Under the pieces are notes generated by a model. That model saw only the letters and a list, made by a program, of their open reading frames with translations. It did no database searches and was not told the DNA's origin. From contig JAWQRM010000617.1 in the NCBI GenBank assembly GCA_033557675.1, forward strand, positions 1-21,004: a stretch of 21,004 bases of DNA, in the 5' to 3' direction. Source of the stretch: Coptodactyla brooksi. Taxonomy: Eukaryota > Arthropoda > Insecta > Coleoptera > Scarabaeidae. Shown here one piece after another: positions 1 through 9,101 of the stretch (positions are counted from its first letter, which is position 1; each line of letters opens with the position of its first letter). The position numbers and the translations under genes were made by a program.

Positions 1-199
1 CTACGTTCGGTCAGCAGGTCATATTTGTAATACTGCGTACTTGGCAAAACAACGGTTGCACTGCTTTATGTACGCCAAGGTAATGTATACAGAAATATGA
101 CCTAGTATTGCGCATTCCATTACAGAATACCAATTTGACACCAAAATTTCATGACCGGTGCTCTGCTTTTGAGTTATGGACTTAGCGGGGGTCCTCTCT

Positions 200-416
200 G
201 AAGGGTTAGGATAGACTCTGGCATGGATCAGTGGTTAGATCACCTGCCAAAATTTGCATGTAAAGTTGAGCATTCAAGCAGGTCTCTAATAAGTATCTTT
301 GATAGCATTCACTAAGCATGAAGCCCTGTGACTGAGTAGCTTAAGGTGCGCGCTTTACGTTTTGTCGCCTGGCACGAGTCAGGTCGAGACCACGTACGGT
401 GTCAACTTTTTTTTTA
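200..416 (+). repeat. Probable tRNA-derived SINE with two tRNA-like units
   Basis: Two tRNA-like Pol III promoter pairs lie in tandem. Unit 1 has an A-box-like TGGATCAGTGG at 224 and a B-box-like GCATTCAAGCA at 270. The TTTGCATG between them resembles an alanine (TGC) anticodon loop. Unit 2 has TAGCTTAAGGTG at 337 and GGTCGAGACC at 382, followed by nine Ts at 407-415 that would terminate Pol III. The A-to-B spacings of 46 and 45 bp match tRNA geometry. I could not fold a proper acceptor stem for either unit, so these are not intact tRNA genes. A tRNA-derived SINE, possibly dimeric, explains them best. The left part (1-200) is also GC-richer than the surroundings and may belong to the same repeat. 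Confidence 0.4.
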
Positions 417-476
417 TTTTTTAGAACTCCATTTATTAATTTCATTGATTTTATTTTTACCAATTTTCTTTTACTA

Positions 477-495
477 ATATATATATAAATATATA

Positions 496-543
<48 letters not shown>

Positions 544-545
544 CA
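477..545. repeat. (TA)n microsatellite
   Basis: A run of alternating T and A about 70 bp long, with a few interruptions (AAAT, GTAT, ACAT). It follows the T-rich tail of the SINE-like block. Confidence 0.95.
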
Positions 546-2369
546 TTTAGGTATACCCTGGATGGATTTAGTCAATAACTTTTAGGTTATACAACTGGAT
601 AGATTTAATAAATGATGCAAGTAGAATGAATAGTTCTTTTTGCAAGCCAAACAAATATGGCCTGGAGATAAATGCTAAAATATTATTCACCTCCCATATG
701 GAAATCTACGGTAGTATTCAATCCCATCCGTCATATAAAACTGACAATTTTACATCGGTTGAAACTGAAAGGATGTATTAACTTTTGTCGGGCTTCATGA
801 CTGCATCGTGCACGTGTTCAATAAAGGAAAAATGACCCTGTCGTTTTACAATATACCTTGATGGTACTATTAGATAATAATAATAATAAAAGCATACGTT
901 GGTTGATAGATTTGTTACAGCGTACAACGTTGCCAAGCAAACTTCTGCAAGAACGTAAGAGGAAAGTAGTTCTTGATAAGCGCTAGCCAACAAATATGCA
1001 AATGTCTACAATAAAAGTTTACAGGCACAACTCAGATAGATGTGCCTATCCCACAGATGAAACAACCTGAAACTTCAAATACCGTAAGAAACTTAAGACT
1101 CACTTGTTTGTAAAATTTGTAAGTCTTGTTGCAGGGATTATTTCGAAGAAACTATATCCAAAAATTAAGCTCCTGCAATTTACGTAAAGATTTGTTTTCA
1201 TTTGTTTATGGACTGTATTTTACTTGTTTACTTTTTAATATAACTTCGTCAGAGCAGTACATTTTGCATGTATTTCGAAAAGGTTTCTTTTTTTATTTTA
1301 AATTTGCGTGAGAGTAAGACCATATTTTTATAGAATTACAAATCAAACTTCCAATCCAATGATGTCTGACCAACTATCTTTCTTCCTTCTTCAAGAAAAT
1401 TAGAATTTTAAGAATTTTATATTAGTAATTAAAGATATCTAGTATTTGCGTACTAAAATAATAAATGTGGTCATAAAATATAGTTTTAATTACATTTCAT
1501 ATAACACAACCACTTTTTAAAAACAAATTAATTCAAATTCAAAAAAACTAAACTAATTCGATCCTGATATTAGATATTTAAATATAAAAGTGCATTTTGC
1601 AAAAATCATTCCGTATCACATCGATCGCACCATGAAGGAATACGTGCAATGCCTGGCAAACTAAAGCAATCACGTCAAAGTATGCAATGCCTCTACCTAC
1701 AGCTCCAGGATCGAGAACGAGATTGAAAAATTCAGAATATTTATGATACGCCACTTCCTAACATCACTTACCGTTTCCCTTTCAATAACAATTTTATCCA
1801 ACGTGTGAAGTAACTACATACGAAAAAAGGTGTGCACTGCAGTTTTGTCCCCTTGGGTCCCTTTTCGTCACAATAAATGACCAGGGAAGCGTATTTTATA
1901 CATTTCTGTTGAAATTGAATTTTTCTTGAAGGGTTGAATTTGAATTTCATAAAGAAATGAACGATATGCTAGACTTTTATGCATGCAAGGTGACACCAAT
2001 CTTATGAAATGCCAATTTTCTTGAATTTTGAGTATGTAATTCTCTTAATCATATACAAAGATCTGCGTGTGTTATTCGTTAGCAATATTACGGCTAATAT
2101 AAATGGTTTAAAAATAAAACTTAATTAATTCTAATACAATTCTCTAGGAACAATCCTTTAGAAAGTTCCAAAACAACTAACATGTAAATGTCGAATACGT
2201 GACTGTAACTCATTTAAAGAAAATTATATTTGTTTAAAACGGGGTACTTATCGCTACTACAATAATGTAGCTATTACACCAGCACACCTGTCTAAAAATT
2301 GTTACACATTTAAACATTGTGACTTATTGATTTATTTCGATAAAAATAAATGTATAATAAATCTATTTG
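546..2369. other. AT-rich DNA without a recognisable gene
   Basis: Only short chance open frames occur here (the longest is about 70 codons, on the minus strand at 778-993, rich in Tyr from the ATA repeat). I see no splice-framed coding stretch, RNA gene or transposon end. A slightly GC-richer patch at about 1610-1740 has no long open frame. Confidence 0.6.
874..889. repeat. Short (ATA)n repeat
   Basis: About five copies of a three-base ATA/AAT unit in otherwise unremarkable AT-rich DNA. Confidence 0.85.
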
Positions 2370-2447
2370 CAGTGTACTCTCTCTTAAGCGGACACCTGCC
2401 ATCGCCGAATATATGTCCACTCAACGGAGGAGTCCGCATATGAGAGA
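2370..2447 (+). mobile_element. pogo/Tigger-type terminal repeat fragment
   Basis: The block begins CAGTGTACTCTCTC and continues into TTAAGCGGACACC. A partly inverted copy at 2432-2447 (GTCCGCATATGAGAGA) matches 13 of 16 bases of the arm at 2378-2393. The repeated GTCC(A/G)C...GGAGG units between the arms resemble the ends of pogo-superfamily (Tigger-like) DNA transposons, which usually begin CAGT. I found no matching far end, so this is either one terminus of a truncated element or a small fold-back fragment. The family assignment rests on motif memory only. Confidence 0.4.
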
Positions 2448-3116
2448 AATTGCGGAAATAGGAATACGGCACTTAGCATATTATATAAGTCATTTATTAA
2501 GAATGAAAACAAAGAATTTAAATGTTTATTTTTTGTTTTTAAGGTAACATTCTCAAAAGTGCATACATAAACAATAAAACATAACACAAACAAACTAACA
2601 TTGACTTTAGAAAGACCTAATACATACATAAATTTAACAATATAAAATCCTTAAGAAACAAAACTTCTTCTCGCTGTCACCAACCAGAATATGCATTAAC
2701 ATTTTGATAGTTTATCTGTTCTGCAACTTCTTTCGCTTTAGATCTTATAAGAGTTTCGGATATTTTAGTATTGTTTGCTCTTGCTTGTACAAACCATTCG
2801 GACGTCACTTTGTCGAGGTTGTATTCTTCAAGTTTAAAACAACTTCTTCTTCGAAAAGCTTTATCATTGGAATTCCATTTCCTTAAAAGTTCTTCCTGTT
2901 TGTTAACAATATAGTTGATACCTATCTTTTCCCAATATTAAGAGGTCATGCTTAGTTGCAACGTGAAAAAGAAACGTGAGTGTCGGAAATTTTTATAAAA
3001 ATGTTCTTACTATTTTTACTCACAACAAAAGATCGATATTAAACGTACGTACATTGAATAATGTTCAAAAATGTTTTCGTTGAAAAATATTTTAAATTAA
3101 GCAACTTACAGTCCCT
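2448..3116. other. AT-rich DNA without a recognisable gene
   Basis: Short open frames only (60-80 codons), with AT-driven composition and no similarity I recognise. No strong repeat structure is visible. Confidence 0.6.
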
Positions 3117-3450
3117 TTAAGGAAACCTGATTTTTCAGAGGTGTCGTGCACTAAAACTCCAAACCAAATCATCTGATGTTAAAATCCAAAGAGATTTTGG
3201 TATTATATGAATATATCTTGTTCGTGAACGAAGGATGTTTTGAAAAAATCATTTTTGACAAAATAGCGGCCATTTTAAGAAAAAGTGCGATTTTTCGGGC
3301 TCTTAATTTTTCATTTTCTTTCAATAAAAAAAGAGTTTTCAGTAAAACAAAAAACTCTTCCTTCACGAATAAGCCCTTCATACACAGAATAAGTACGAGA
3401 AAATTTAGGTCGATTGCTTCAACGGTTTTCAAGACATCACCGCTCGGGAC

Positions 3451-3479
3451 TTTTTCTAAAAATGTAATTTTTAGAAAAA
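3451..3479. repeat. Hairpin with 13-bp perfect arms
   Basis: TTTTTCTAAAAAT and its exact reverse complement are separated by three bases (GTA). It lies inside the TTAA-flanked element. Confidence 0.9.
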
Positions 3480-3666
3480 CACGATTAAAGTTTGTGGTCT
3501 TGTTATCTGTAGAGTATAATTTAATTTTTTTAACTTACGCAAAAGCATCAATTCTAGAGCCATAAAGTAAGCATTCGGCTGCCAAAGGGACCTCCAAAGC
3601 ATGAAATTTCTCCTGTCTACGACGCTTTCTGCCCTCTCGTGTAAAAAATAGAAACAGCTGACTTTA

Positions 3667-3687
3667 AGCGCGCAGCTGCTGTGCGCT
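3667..3687. repeat. GC-rich hairpin
   Basis: AGCGCGCAGC and GCTGTGCGCT pair with one G-T wobble around a single base. This is an isolated GC-rich patch in an AT-rich element. Confidence 0.8.
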
Positions 3688-3855
3688 GCTTTTGGCTGCG
3701 CCATGTCATAACTTTGTCAATTTTGATCCAATTAACACGAAATTTTCAGAAAACATTGTTGAAATGCCGTACTTCAAGAATATGTAAAAACACAAAAATC
3801 GATTTTTTCGACTTTTCTAATTAGACATGACACCTTAAATTCACTTGCTAACTGG

Positions 3856-3919
3856 TGCACGTATGTACGTGCATACTAGGCGCTATGGCTTCAATATTAC
3901 CTACTATCGTATAGTAGGT
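3856..3919. repeat. Two perfect hairpins beside the piggyBac left end
   Basis: At 3856-3873 TGCACGTA and TACGTGCA flank a TG loop. At 3899-3919 ACCTACTAT and ATAGTAGGT flank a CGT loop, with part of the arm repeated again at 3924-3930. The second hairpin ends 21 bp before the TTAA of the piggyBac element. Confidence 0.85.
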
Positions 3920-3940
3920 ATGTACCTACTTGCTGCCCGC

Positions 3941-3978
3941 TTAACCCATTCTGTACTAGCATAACCATATGGTCACGC
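3941..3978 (+). repeat. piggyBac left terminal inverted repeat
   Basis: TTAA followed by CCCATTCTGTACTAGC. It pairs with the reverse complement of 6229-6267 with several mismatches and one or two gaps. Confidence 0.75.
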
Positions 3979-4367
3979 CAATTGAGAAATTGTAGCTACA
4001 TCTTTGCACAGCTTGGGCAAGCAAATAACTAATTAAGATAAAATTAAACATTGACTTATGACATATGTTGAGTATGATGCATCTGCATCCAATGTGAATT
4101 ACTCACATTCCAATAGTTCACACTTTGACTGAATAAAATTAAAGTTGCGTCGTATGGGAACAGTTTTTGTTTTAGGTCGTTGAGGTTTTCGTTGCATGTT
4201 CTCATCATATTGTTACAAAACGCACGTAGATCAAAATCATCTTAAGAAGATTAATGAACTACACGAACGGGTAATATAATCTAAAAATATAAGTTTAAAA
4301 TTTTTTATTAAATTTAAAATATAATAAAAACCTCTTTTTCTTGCTCTTCGAATTTTATAATTTTATA

Positions 4368-4396
4368 ATTATAAATGTATATTTATACATTATAAT
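4368..4396. repeat. AT-rich hairpin in the piggyBac 3' region
   Basis: AATGTATA and TATACATT flank a TT loop. The arms extend to ATTATAAATGTATA and TATACATTATAAT with one bulged A. Confidence 0.7.
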
Positions 4397-4812
4397 ATAT
4401 AATTTTATAATACATTCCGCACTATTCGAAGTGCATCATCAGTTGTAAACTTACAAAGGATCATTTAACAAACAGTACCCTTCTAAAAATGTTTGCATTT
4501 CTTTCCAATATTACATTGATCGGCTAGTTCTCCAGCAGTACAGTGTTGATTCTCGACAGTAAATAATACAACGCTCAACTTTTTATCTTTAACACATCTA
4601 TGACCCGAAGTATACAAGTACAGGAGGATTGTCAAGAATACCTTGAAATTAATATACTGTAATTTTATTACAGTACATGAACACAAGCAACGATGAAAAG
4701 CAATCTTATTACTAACAAAAGCAAAATGTGTTATAATAAAAAATATTACAAACACTAAATCGAAAAACAAGAGAGAATATCAAACAAACTCTGATGTGCA
4801 TCCAATTATTGC

Positions 4813-5838
4813 CTAATCTTTATACTGATGACAATAATACATCACATGAACCTTACACAAACATTTATTACACTTGCAATATGTTATATTTGTTTTATTG
4901 TCACATTTTGATAGACACATATAGCATCGTGCTCTTTTATTTTTACTGATTGCACCAGATGTAGATGACACTGCTACTTCGCCACGTTGATCTTGAATTT
5001 TCTTTATTACGGCAGTAGGCAGTAACTTGTACTGCCTGCTGTACCTATACTGAATATGGGTACTATTTGAAAGGACAGCTTCCTCTGAAGCCAACAAGTT
5101 GTTCGTCAACAGTGACATTATCACCTACATTGTACAATTTAGGCATAATTTCTATCCACTTCTCCCAAAACTCTCTTATAGTGGATAATTTATCATTTTG
5201 TTTTTTTGTCCTTTGTTGTCCTTTGTTACGTTGTGACCTTATCGTCACAACGTAATACGCGTGATATTGGATAAAAAAACTTCCAACGACATCGTTGCAC
5301 GAAAAATAGGTCTACCGGTTTCTGGATCCCACAAACTTGTTGTAGATTCGTCATGCGACTTATAAACGCCTGCCAACAACAATAATCCTATATATGCTTG
5401 TATTGTAATATTATCCAGATCTTCCCAATCGCATCCGTACACTCTCCCACCTTCAATATTGCTCATGTTCAACACAATATTTTCAAGTGTAGGTTTCGCG
5501 ATAACTTGAAACGCAGATAGAATATCATTCACTCTGGATATGGCATACCTAGTTGGACCAGGAGTGATTTTTATTATATATTGACTAGGTGCTCGTCCAC
5601 TTTGGGGGAAAGGTTCTAGCATCCGAGATATAACTGTGTCTTTTGACTGTACTAACTGCACAGGAACCACAGTATTTGTTTGCACTGCGTCATTATCTAA
5701 AGAGTCATAGTCTGCTTTGGATTTTTCATAGTCGGGATCATCGCTGCTATGATTTTCAACCTCAGAAGCATCTTCATCGTCGGATGCATTTGCATGTATC
5801 TCTGCTCTTTCTTCATCAGATAGAAATCGCCTCGTCAT
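4813..5838 (-). pseudogene. piggyBac transposase pseudogene, catalytic core deleted
   Basis: Three minus-strand frames carry successive parts of a piggyBac (DDE_Tnp_1_7) transposase. The first, 5838 to 5245, starts at ATG 5838 and has an acidic N-terminal region (SDDEDAS) and the family segment GCDWEDLDNITIQAYIGLLLLAG at about residues 134-156. Near 5250 the match passes through a short piece in a second frame (LRCDDKVTT) and continues in a third, 5248 to 5063, with NDKLSTIREFWEKWIE and the conserved TVDEQLVGFRG. The reading then jumps to the C-terminus in another frame (5124 to 4813), which carries a cysteine-rich zinc-binding tail (RARCYMCLSKC and CKCNKCLCKVH). Everything between GFRG and this tail is missing. 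In this family that part holds all three catalytic aspartates. About 350 codons remain of the usual 550-600. It is inactive as a nuclease. The spared N-terminus and zinc finger are notable. Confidence 0.85.
5227..5256. repeat. 12-bp inverted repeat at the transposase frameshift
   Basis: TTACGTTGTGAC and GTCACAACGTAA are exact reverse complements around CTTATC. The repeat coincides with the place where the transposase match changes frame twice. Confidence 0.9.
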
Positions 5839-5920
5839 TATTTATGATGACGCGTATTCAACACTGTATATAAAGAAACTAAAATGCACTGTCCCTACTT
5901 ATATGATATATTAGTATGCA

Positions 5921-5950
5921 CGCACAGACATGCCCAGACATGCACAGACT
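5921..5950. repeat. Three 10-bp tandem units in the piggyBac subterminal region
   Basis: GCACAGACAT, GCCCAGACAT and GCACAGACTT lie head to tail with an exact 10-bp period, upstream of the transposase start. One turn of the helix per unit would suit a protein-binding array. That role is inference. Confidence 0.8.
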
Positions 5951-6228
5951 TGCATATTCGACCTGTGTGAATGCATAATCTTGCTGGTTGCTACATAGTT
6001 ATAATACACTTGTAGTATTCATATAAATAAGGTTAAAAACGAAATTGCATAGTTATTATGAAGTTAAATAAATCTAAATAGTTTTGTGTCATAATGACCC
6101 GAGGGTTATATACGTAACAATCTTGTTTAAAAAATGTAATAATAATTTCATGTAAGAACTGTGATATAGTGAAATAATCAAATAGTGAAATAGTGGAAGA
6201 TGACAAAGCTATAGAATCTGAGAATCCC

Positions 6229-6267
6229 TTTCGGGTCATATTGAGCCGAGGAGCACAGCACGGTTAA
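6229..6267 (-). repeat. piggyBac right terminal inverted repeat
   Basis: Read inward from 6267 on the minus strand, it begins TTAACCGTGCTGTGCTCC and reaches CAATATGACCCG. It contains the TGACCCGA motif that is repeated in inverted orientation at about 6094-6101. Confidence 0.75.
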
Positions 6268-6880
6268 AGGATAGAGTAATTGTACATATTTAACACAAAA
6301 TTTGACACTTCCTCGTTGACGTGCGCAGGTAAAACTATTTCTTTTGACAAAAGATCTTAAAACATAAAAATTCTTGCTCCTCTTGAAGCGGATAGCAATA
6401 ATTAATTATATAAAAACAATTAAATTTAGGAGTAAGGTACGCTTAAGAAAATATCCTTAAAATTGTCTGTAAAATTCAAGAATACACAGAATAATTTATA
6501 TTAATTAATAATTAATAATTTATTTAATTGAAATATTAATAAAATTTATAAAGATATATAAATAATCGACAGTTCTGAGGGTTTCTTTCAAAAAGATTTC
6601 ATAAATTTCCGAAATATTTATAGAATTTACCTATAAATTGTAATATTACAGAAACGTATTCTAAAATGGTTTTATTAGTTGCATTTAATGGCATGCTATG
6701 TTATTCCAGCTTGCTTTATTATTTTTATAAACATACTACGTCATAGCACAGATTTCAATTCTTTTATCTCATAATCCTTACTAACGCCAACAAAAACTAG
6801 GTTTTTGAAATTGAGTGATGGTAGGGAAATAAAGTGAACCTGTACCAATGTGCCGGAATTGATTCGAGGCGTTGGACTGG
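6268..6880. other. AT-rich DNA between the piggyBac element and the gene start
   Basis: No gene, repeat or transposon end is visible. The stretch is very AT-rich (runs such as TTAATTAATAATTAATAA at about 6500). GC content rises only after about 6840, on approach to the TATA box. Confidence 0.6.
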
Positions 6881-6889
6881 AATTGCCTG

Positions 6890-6922
6890 TATAAATTAGC
6901 GTTATCACAGCTGTCATCACGC
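6890..6922 (+). promoter_or_regulatory. Putative core promoter: TATA box and initiator
   Basis: TATAAATT at 6890-6897 is followed about 25-29 bp downstream by initiator-like TCATCAC (6914-6920). A start at A6916 or A6919 would place the box at -26 or -29. The leader from here to 6998 contains no ATG and is clearly GC-richer than its flanks, as expected for a 5' untranslated region feeding the start at 6999. The call is based on motif and spacing only. Confidence 0.4.
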
Positions 6923-6998
6923 GAAAACGGAACTCGTTAACAGTCTGGCGTGCAGCAGAAGAAGCTCAAAGGCCAGTGGGCCCCAGTGGACCTACGAG

Positions 6999-7174
6999 AT
7001 GCTGCCAAACGGCGAATACTCTCCGTCGCAGACGAGTAGCGGCGGAAAGGCAAGGGTCAACTTTCCGCCAGACACGTTGGATCGACGACATAGCAGATCG
7101 CTGATACCGCGGAGAAACAGAAGCATGAGCGCTTGGAGCGATATTAGTCGATCGAGCTTTAGGATGGATGAAAG
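6999..7174 (+). CDS. First coding exon of an unidentified host gene
   Basis: The frame is open from 6900 and its first ATG is at 6999. It encodes about 58 residues before a good splice donor, AAAG|GTATTT, at 7175. The exon ends two bases into a codon (phase 2). Beyond the donor, composition drops at once to AT-rich intron-like sequence and the frame stops at 7245. The peptide begins MLPNGEYSPSQTSSGG and continues with basic, serine-rich, low-complexity sequence (DRRHSRSLIPRRNRSMSAW, then SDISRSSFRMDE). It has no hydrophobic segment or signal peptide. This looks like a disordered cytoplasmic N-terminus with RRxS/RxxS sites that basophilic kinases could phosphorylate. I do not recognise the protein. 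Later exons would lie downstream, possibly beyond the window. Higher GC and balanced codon use set it apart from the chance frames around it. Confidence 0.55.
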
Positions 7175-7618
7175 GTATTTCCAATTTATAGATCTTTTAT
7201 GCTGTAAATTTCTAGCTTTCGTGAAATTCGATATGTTCGCTATTTAACTGAAAAGGAGATTTGCCATTTTATTAGAAATAACTAGACCGAGAGCTAGTAA
7301 ACATTTTTGGGTAGGTATTTGCCGGCACGCGAAGATTTGTGTGACGCTTCTTTTGTAATGTCTGAATGCAAAATCGAAGACCTGGCTGAAGGGTCATGGA
7401 AACTAGCCAACCCTTAATTTTTTTAATTTGCGAAATTTTATTAGCAAAACAAAAGTTTGAGGGACGCTAGGATTTAGATAGAATAATATGCGTAATGAGC
7501 TGAACTTCTTCAATAGCCTTCTCGGTTACCAGACCTGGCCCCTCTAAAGAATCTGTTATTGTAAAACATAGTCCTTCTACCACTTATTCTAAATCTAGGA
7601 GTTGTTTTAACTTTTAAC
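7175..7618 (+). other. Probable start of a large intron
   Basis: GTATTT donor at 7175. The sequence that follows is AT-rich, has stops in all frames and shows no recognisable element until the reverse-transcriptase relic. If the first exon is real, the intron extends at least several kilobases. Confidence 0.4.
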
Positions 7619-8110
7619 TCATAGCGTTTCTTGGCTTTCCTGCGAGGCTAATGTACTTATATGCCCTCTCTCGCTATCGGTCGTCTCTTTACACAGTCTA
7701 CTCCGCCTCTGTAACCATCTGACTACATCCTGCTCATCGCATCTTTGTCTGATTTCTCTGCTTGGTACCTGATATCGCAGTGTGTGGTCTAAGTTTTCGA
7801 GGTTTCTGCTGCATATGTCACTATTGGTCGAATACATGACTTGTACATTCGTATTTTAGATACAGCATTCGTGAATGTGTTGTTCCACACTACTTCTAGC
7901 CGGCAGCCGGATATCCTTGCCGCCTTCGATCCTATCTTGCTATCAGTTCAGCCCGAGGTATATAAAGGATACGTCTTGTCCAATTATTTGGTTGTTCACA
8001 ATCAGTTTCCGGCGAATCCGATCTCTGAGGACAACCAATGATGTGAAATCTGTTGAGCTTTACAAACGAGGGGTTGGGTTACCTTTACACCCTGTGTTAG
8101 TGGATTAATA
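7619..8110 (-). mobile_element. Non-LTR retrotransposon relic: reverse transcriptase C-terminus
   Basis: On the minus strand, three successive frames carry the conserved tail of a LINE reverse transcriptase. VNNQIIGQDVSFIYLG (about 7962-8009) matches the region usually reading SFKYLG. Next, KIRMYKSCIRPIVTYAAET (about 7804-7860) corresponds to the KIRLYKTLIRPVLTYGSETW-type motif. Finally DEQDVVRWLQRRSR (about 7680-7740) corresponds to the segment before the usual R...GRPPKRW ending. Each piece is in a different frame, so it is an old, 5'-truncated pseudogene of roughly 490 bp. The clade cannot be fixed from so little; RTE-like or related insect LINEs are the nearest by motif. Confidence 0.65.
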
Positions 8111-8490
8111 AATTACTATAAACTAATATAACGTCATGAATACCCATAAGGCTAAATCACAGTATATTTCCATAACTAGGAATTGTCTCAGATGAGTATG
8201 ACTTATTACCAAATGTGTGCTGCTTTTCTTTCTATTTCTGAAACTTCTCTCCTTATAAGTAATATGAGATAATAACGAAACTTTCACAAAGTTTGGTACT
8301 TCTATTAATAAATTGTCTGTTAGAGCACAATTATTCATCGTGAATAAGAAATAAATTAAAATAGAGAGGTGAGGCGTTGAAAAGATAAAATTTAACCAGT
8401 GAAAAGACCTTTTAACTAAAAAAAAGTAAGGTCGTAGTCTAGCCTATTCATAATACTTGACGATTGCTCTTCTTAAGTTAGTGCTGACAC

Positions 8491-8516
8491 GTTCGATGCA
8501 ACTGTTCGATGCAAGT
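8491..8516. repeat. 13-bp tandem duplication
   Basis: GTTCGATGCAACT is followed directly by GTTCGATGCAAGT, with one mismatch. Confidence 0.8.
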
Positions 8517-9101
8517 AATTGTGATTTGTAGTAATAATGTAATATAACCATAAATTACAATCTACTGCGTATTCAAAGAAAACTAAATTTGCGTATTTTA
8601 TATCACCCATAAATTCGCGATTCTCTTCCGAAACAGGATTGAAAGGATATCTTATTGTATTTTACTTCAAAGTATAGTGTCTTGAATATATTCTCTACAA
8701 AAATCATAAATTTGATAGCAATATAATTACAAATTATATCACGTCCTATTGCGAATCCGTATGAAGCTAAATAACCGTATTAAACTAATTTAAAATACAT
8801 GTTGCACAGAAATACGCTATTTCCTTCAAACGAAGAGAAAGGCATGTTTTCGTTTAAATTCGAATATTTCGATAATACATCTTTCTATGTATCTTACATT
8901 GAAAAGCATTTCAGTAGTAATGGTCTACATACAGTTTTGAGTTTGTTTTTCCCCCCAATTCAGGGAAAGCAATCGCTCTGTCTTGTTCAAAGCAATTTTG
9001 ACATACATGTTTTCGTAATCCCGCAAAATTGGATGGCGACAAATCCAAAAACCTAGAGCGGTTAGAGAAAATTATCCCACACAATTATATGTAAAAGTAT
9101 C

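Larger units (their letters stand above)
3117..3838. mobile_element. TTAA-flanked non-autonomous DNA element, about 722 bp
   Basis: TTAA occurs at 3117-3120 and 3835-3838. Just inside are inverted repeats: AGGTGTCGTGCACTAA at 3139-3154 and, reverse-complemented from 3821-3835, AGGTGTCATGTCTAA. On the left an extra stretch of about 18 bases separates TTAAGG from GGTGTC, as if inserted into the terminal repeat. The interior has no credible gene. The 129-codon plus-strand frame at 3176-3565 is matched by an opposing open frame over the same AT-rich bases. Two hairpins stand out: 13-bp perfect arms at 3451-3479, and a GC-rich stem at 3667-3687. TTAA target use fits the Kolobok or piggyBac superfamilies. 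I cannot decide which. Confidence 0.45.
3941..6267 (-). mobile_element. piggyBac-like DNA transposon, core-deleted
   Basis: The element is bounded by TTAA at 3941-3944 and 6264-6267, the piggyBac target duplication. The left end reads TTAACCCATTCTGTACTAG and the right end, reverse-complemented, TTAACCGTGCTGTGCTCC. The shared pattern is TTAACC, CTGTnCT and then CATATGGTCACG or CAATATGACCCG, so they are diverged terminal inverted repeats. The length of 2327 bp is close to a full element. The transposase runs on the minus strand and is broken. Subterminal repeats occur on the right side only: three 10-bp units at 5921-5950 and an inverted TGACCCGA motif. The element cannot encode its own mobilisation. 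Confidence 0.85.

Noticed and set aside
3176..3565. 129-codon plus-strand open frame
   Set aside because: It lies within the TTAA-flanked element, has an opposing open frame over the same bases, is AT-driven, and matches no family I know.
4483..4770. 95-codon minus-strand open frame with several Cys
   Set aside because: It sits in the 3' non-coding part of the piggyBac element. The Cys spacing fits no motif and the composition is AT-driven.
6966..7184. 72-codon minus-strand open frame opposite the first exon
   Set aside because: It is the shadow of the plus-strand exon, which has the promoter, ATG and splice donor.
7940..8110. Possible solo LTR: TATATAAAGG followed by AATAAA-like TTAATAAATT
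   Set aside because: The TATA-like bases fall inside the minus-strand SFIYLG codons of the reverse-transcriptase relic. I found no TG...CA ends or target duplication.
8799..9056. 85-codon plus-strand open frame
   Set aside because: Phe/Ser-rich from AT bias, with no promoter, splice or family support.
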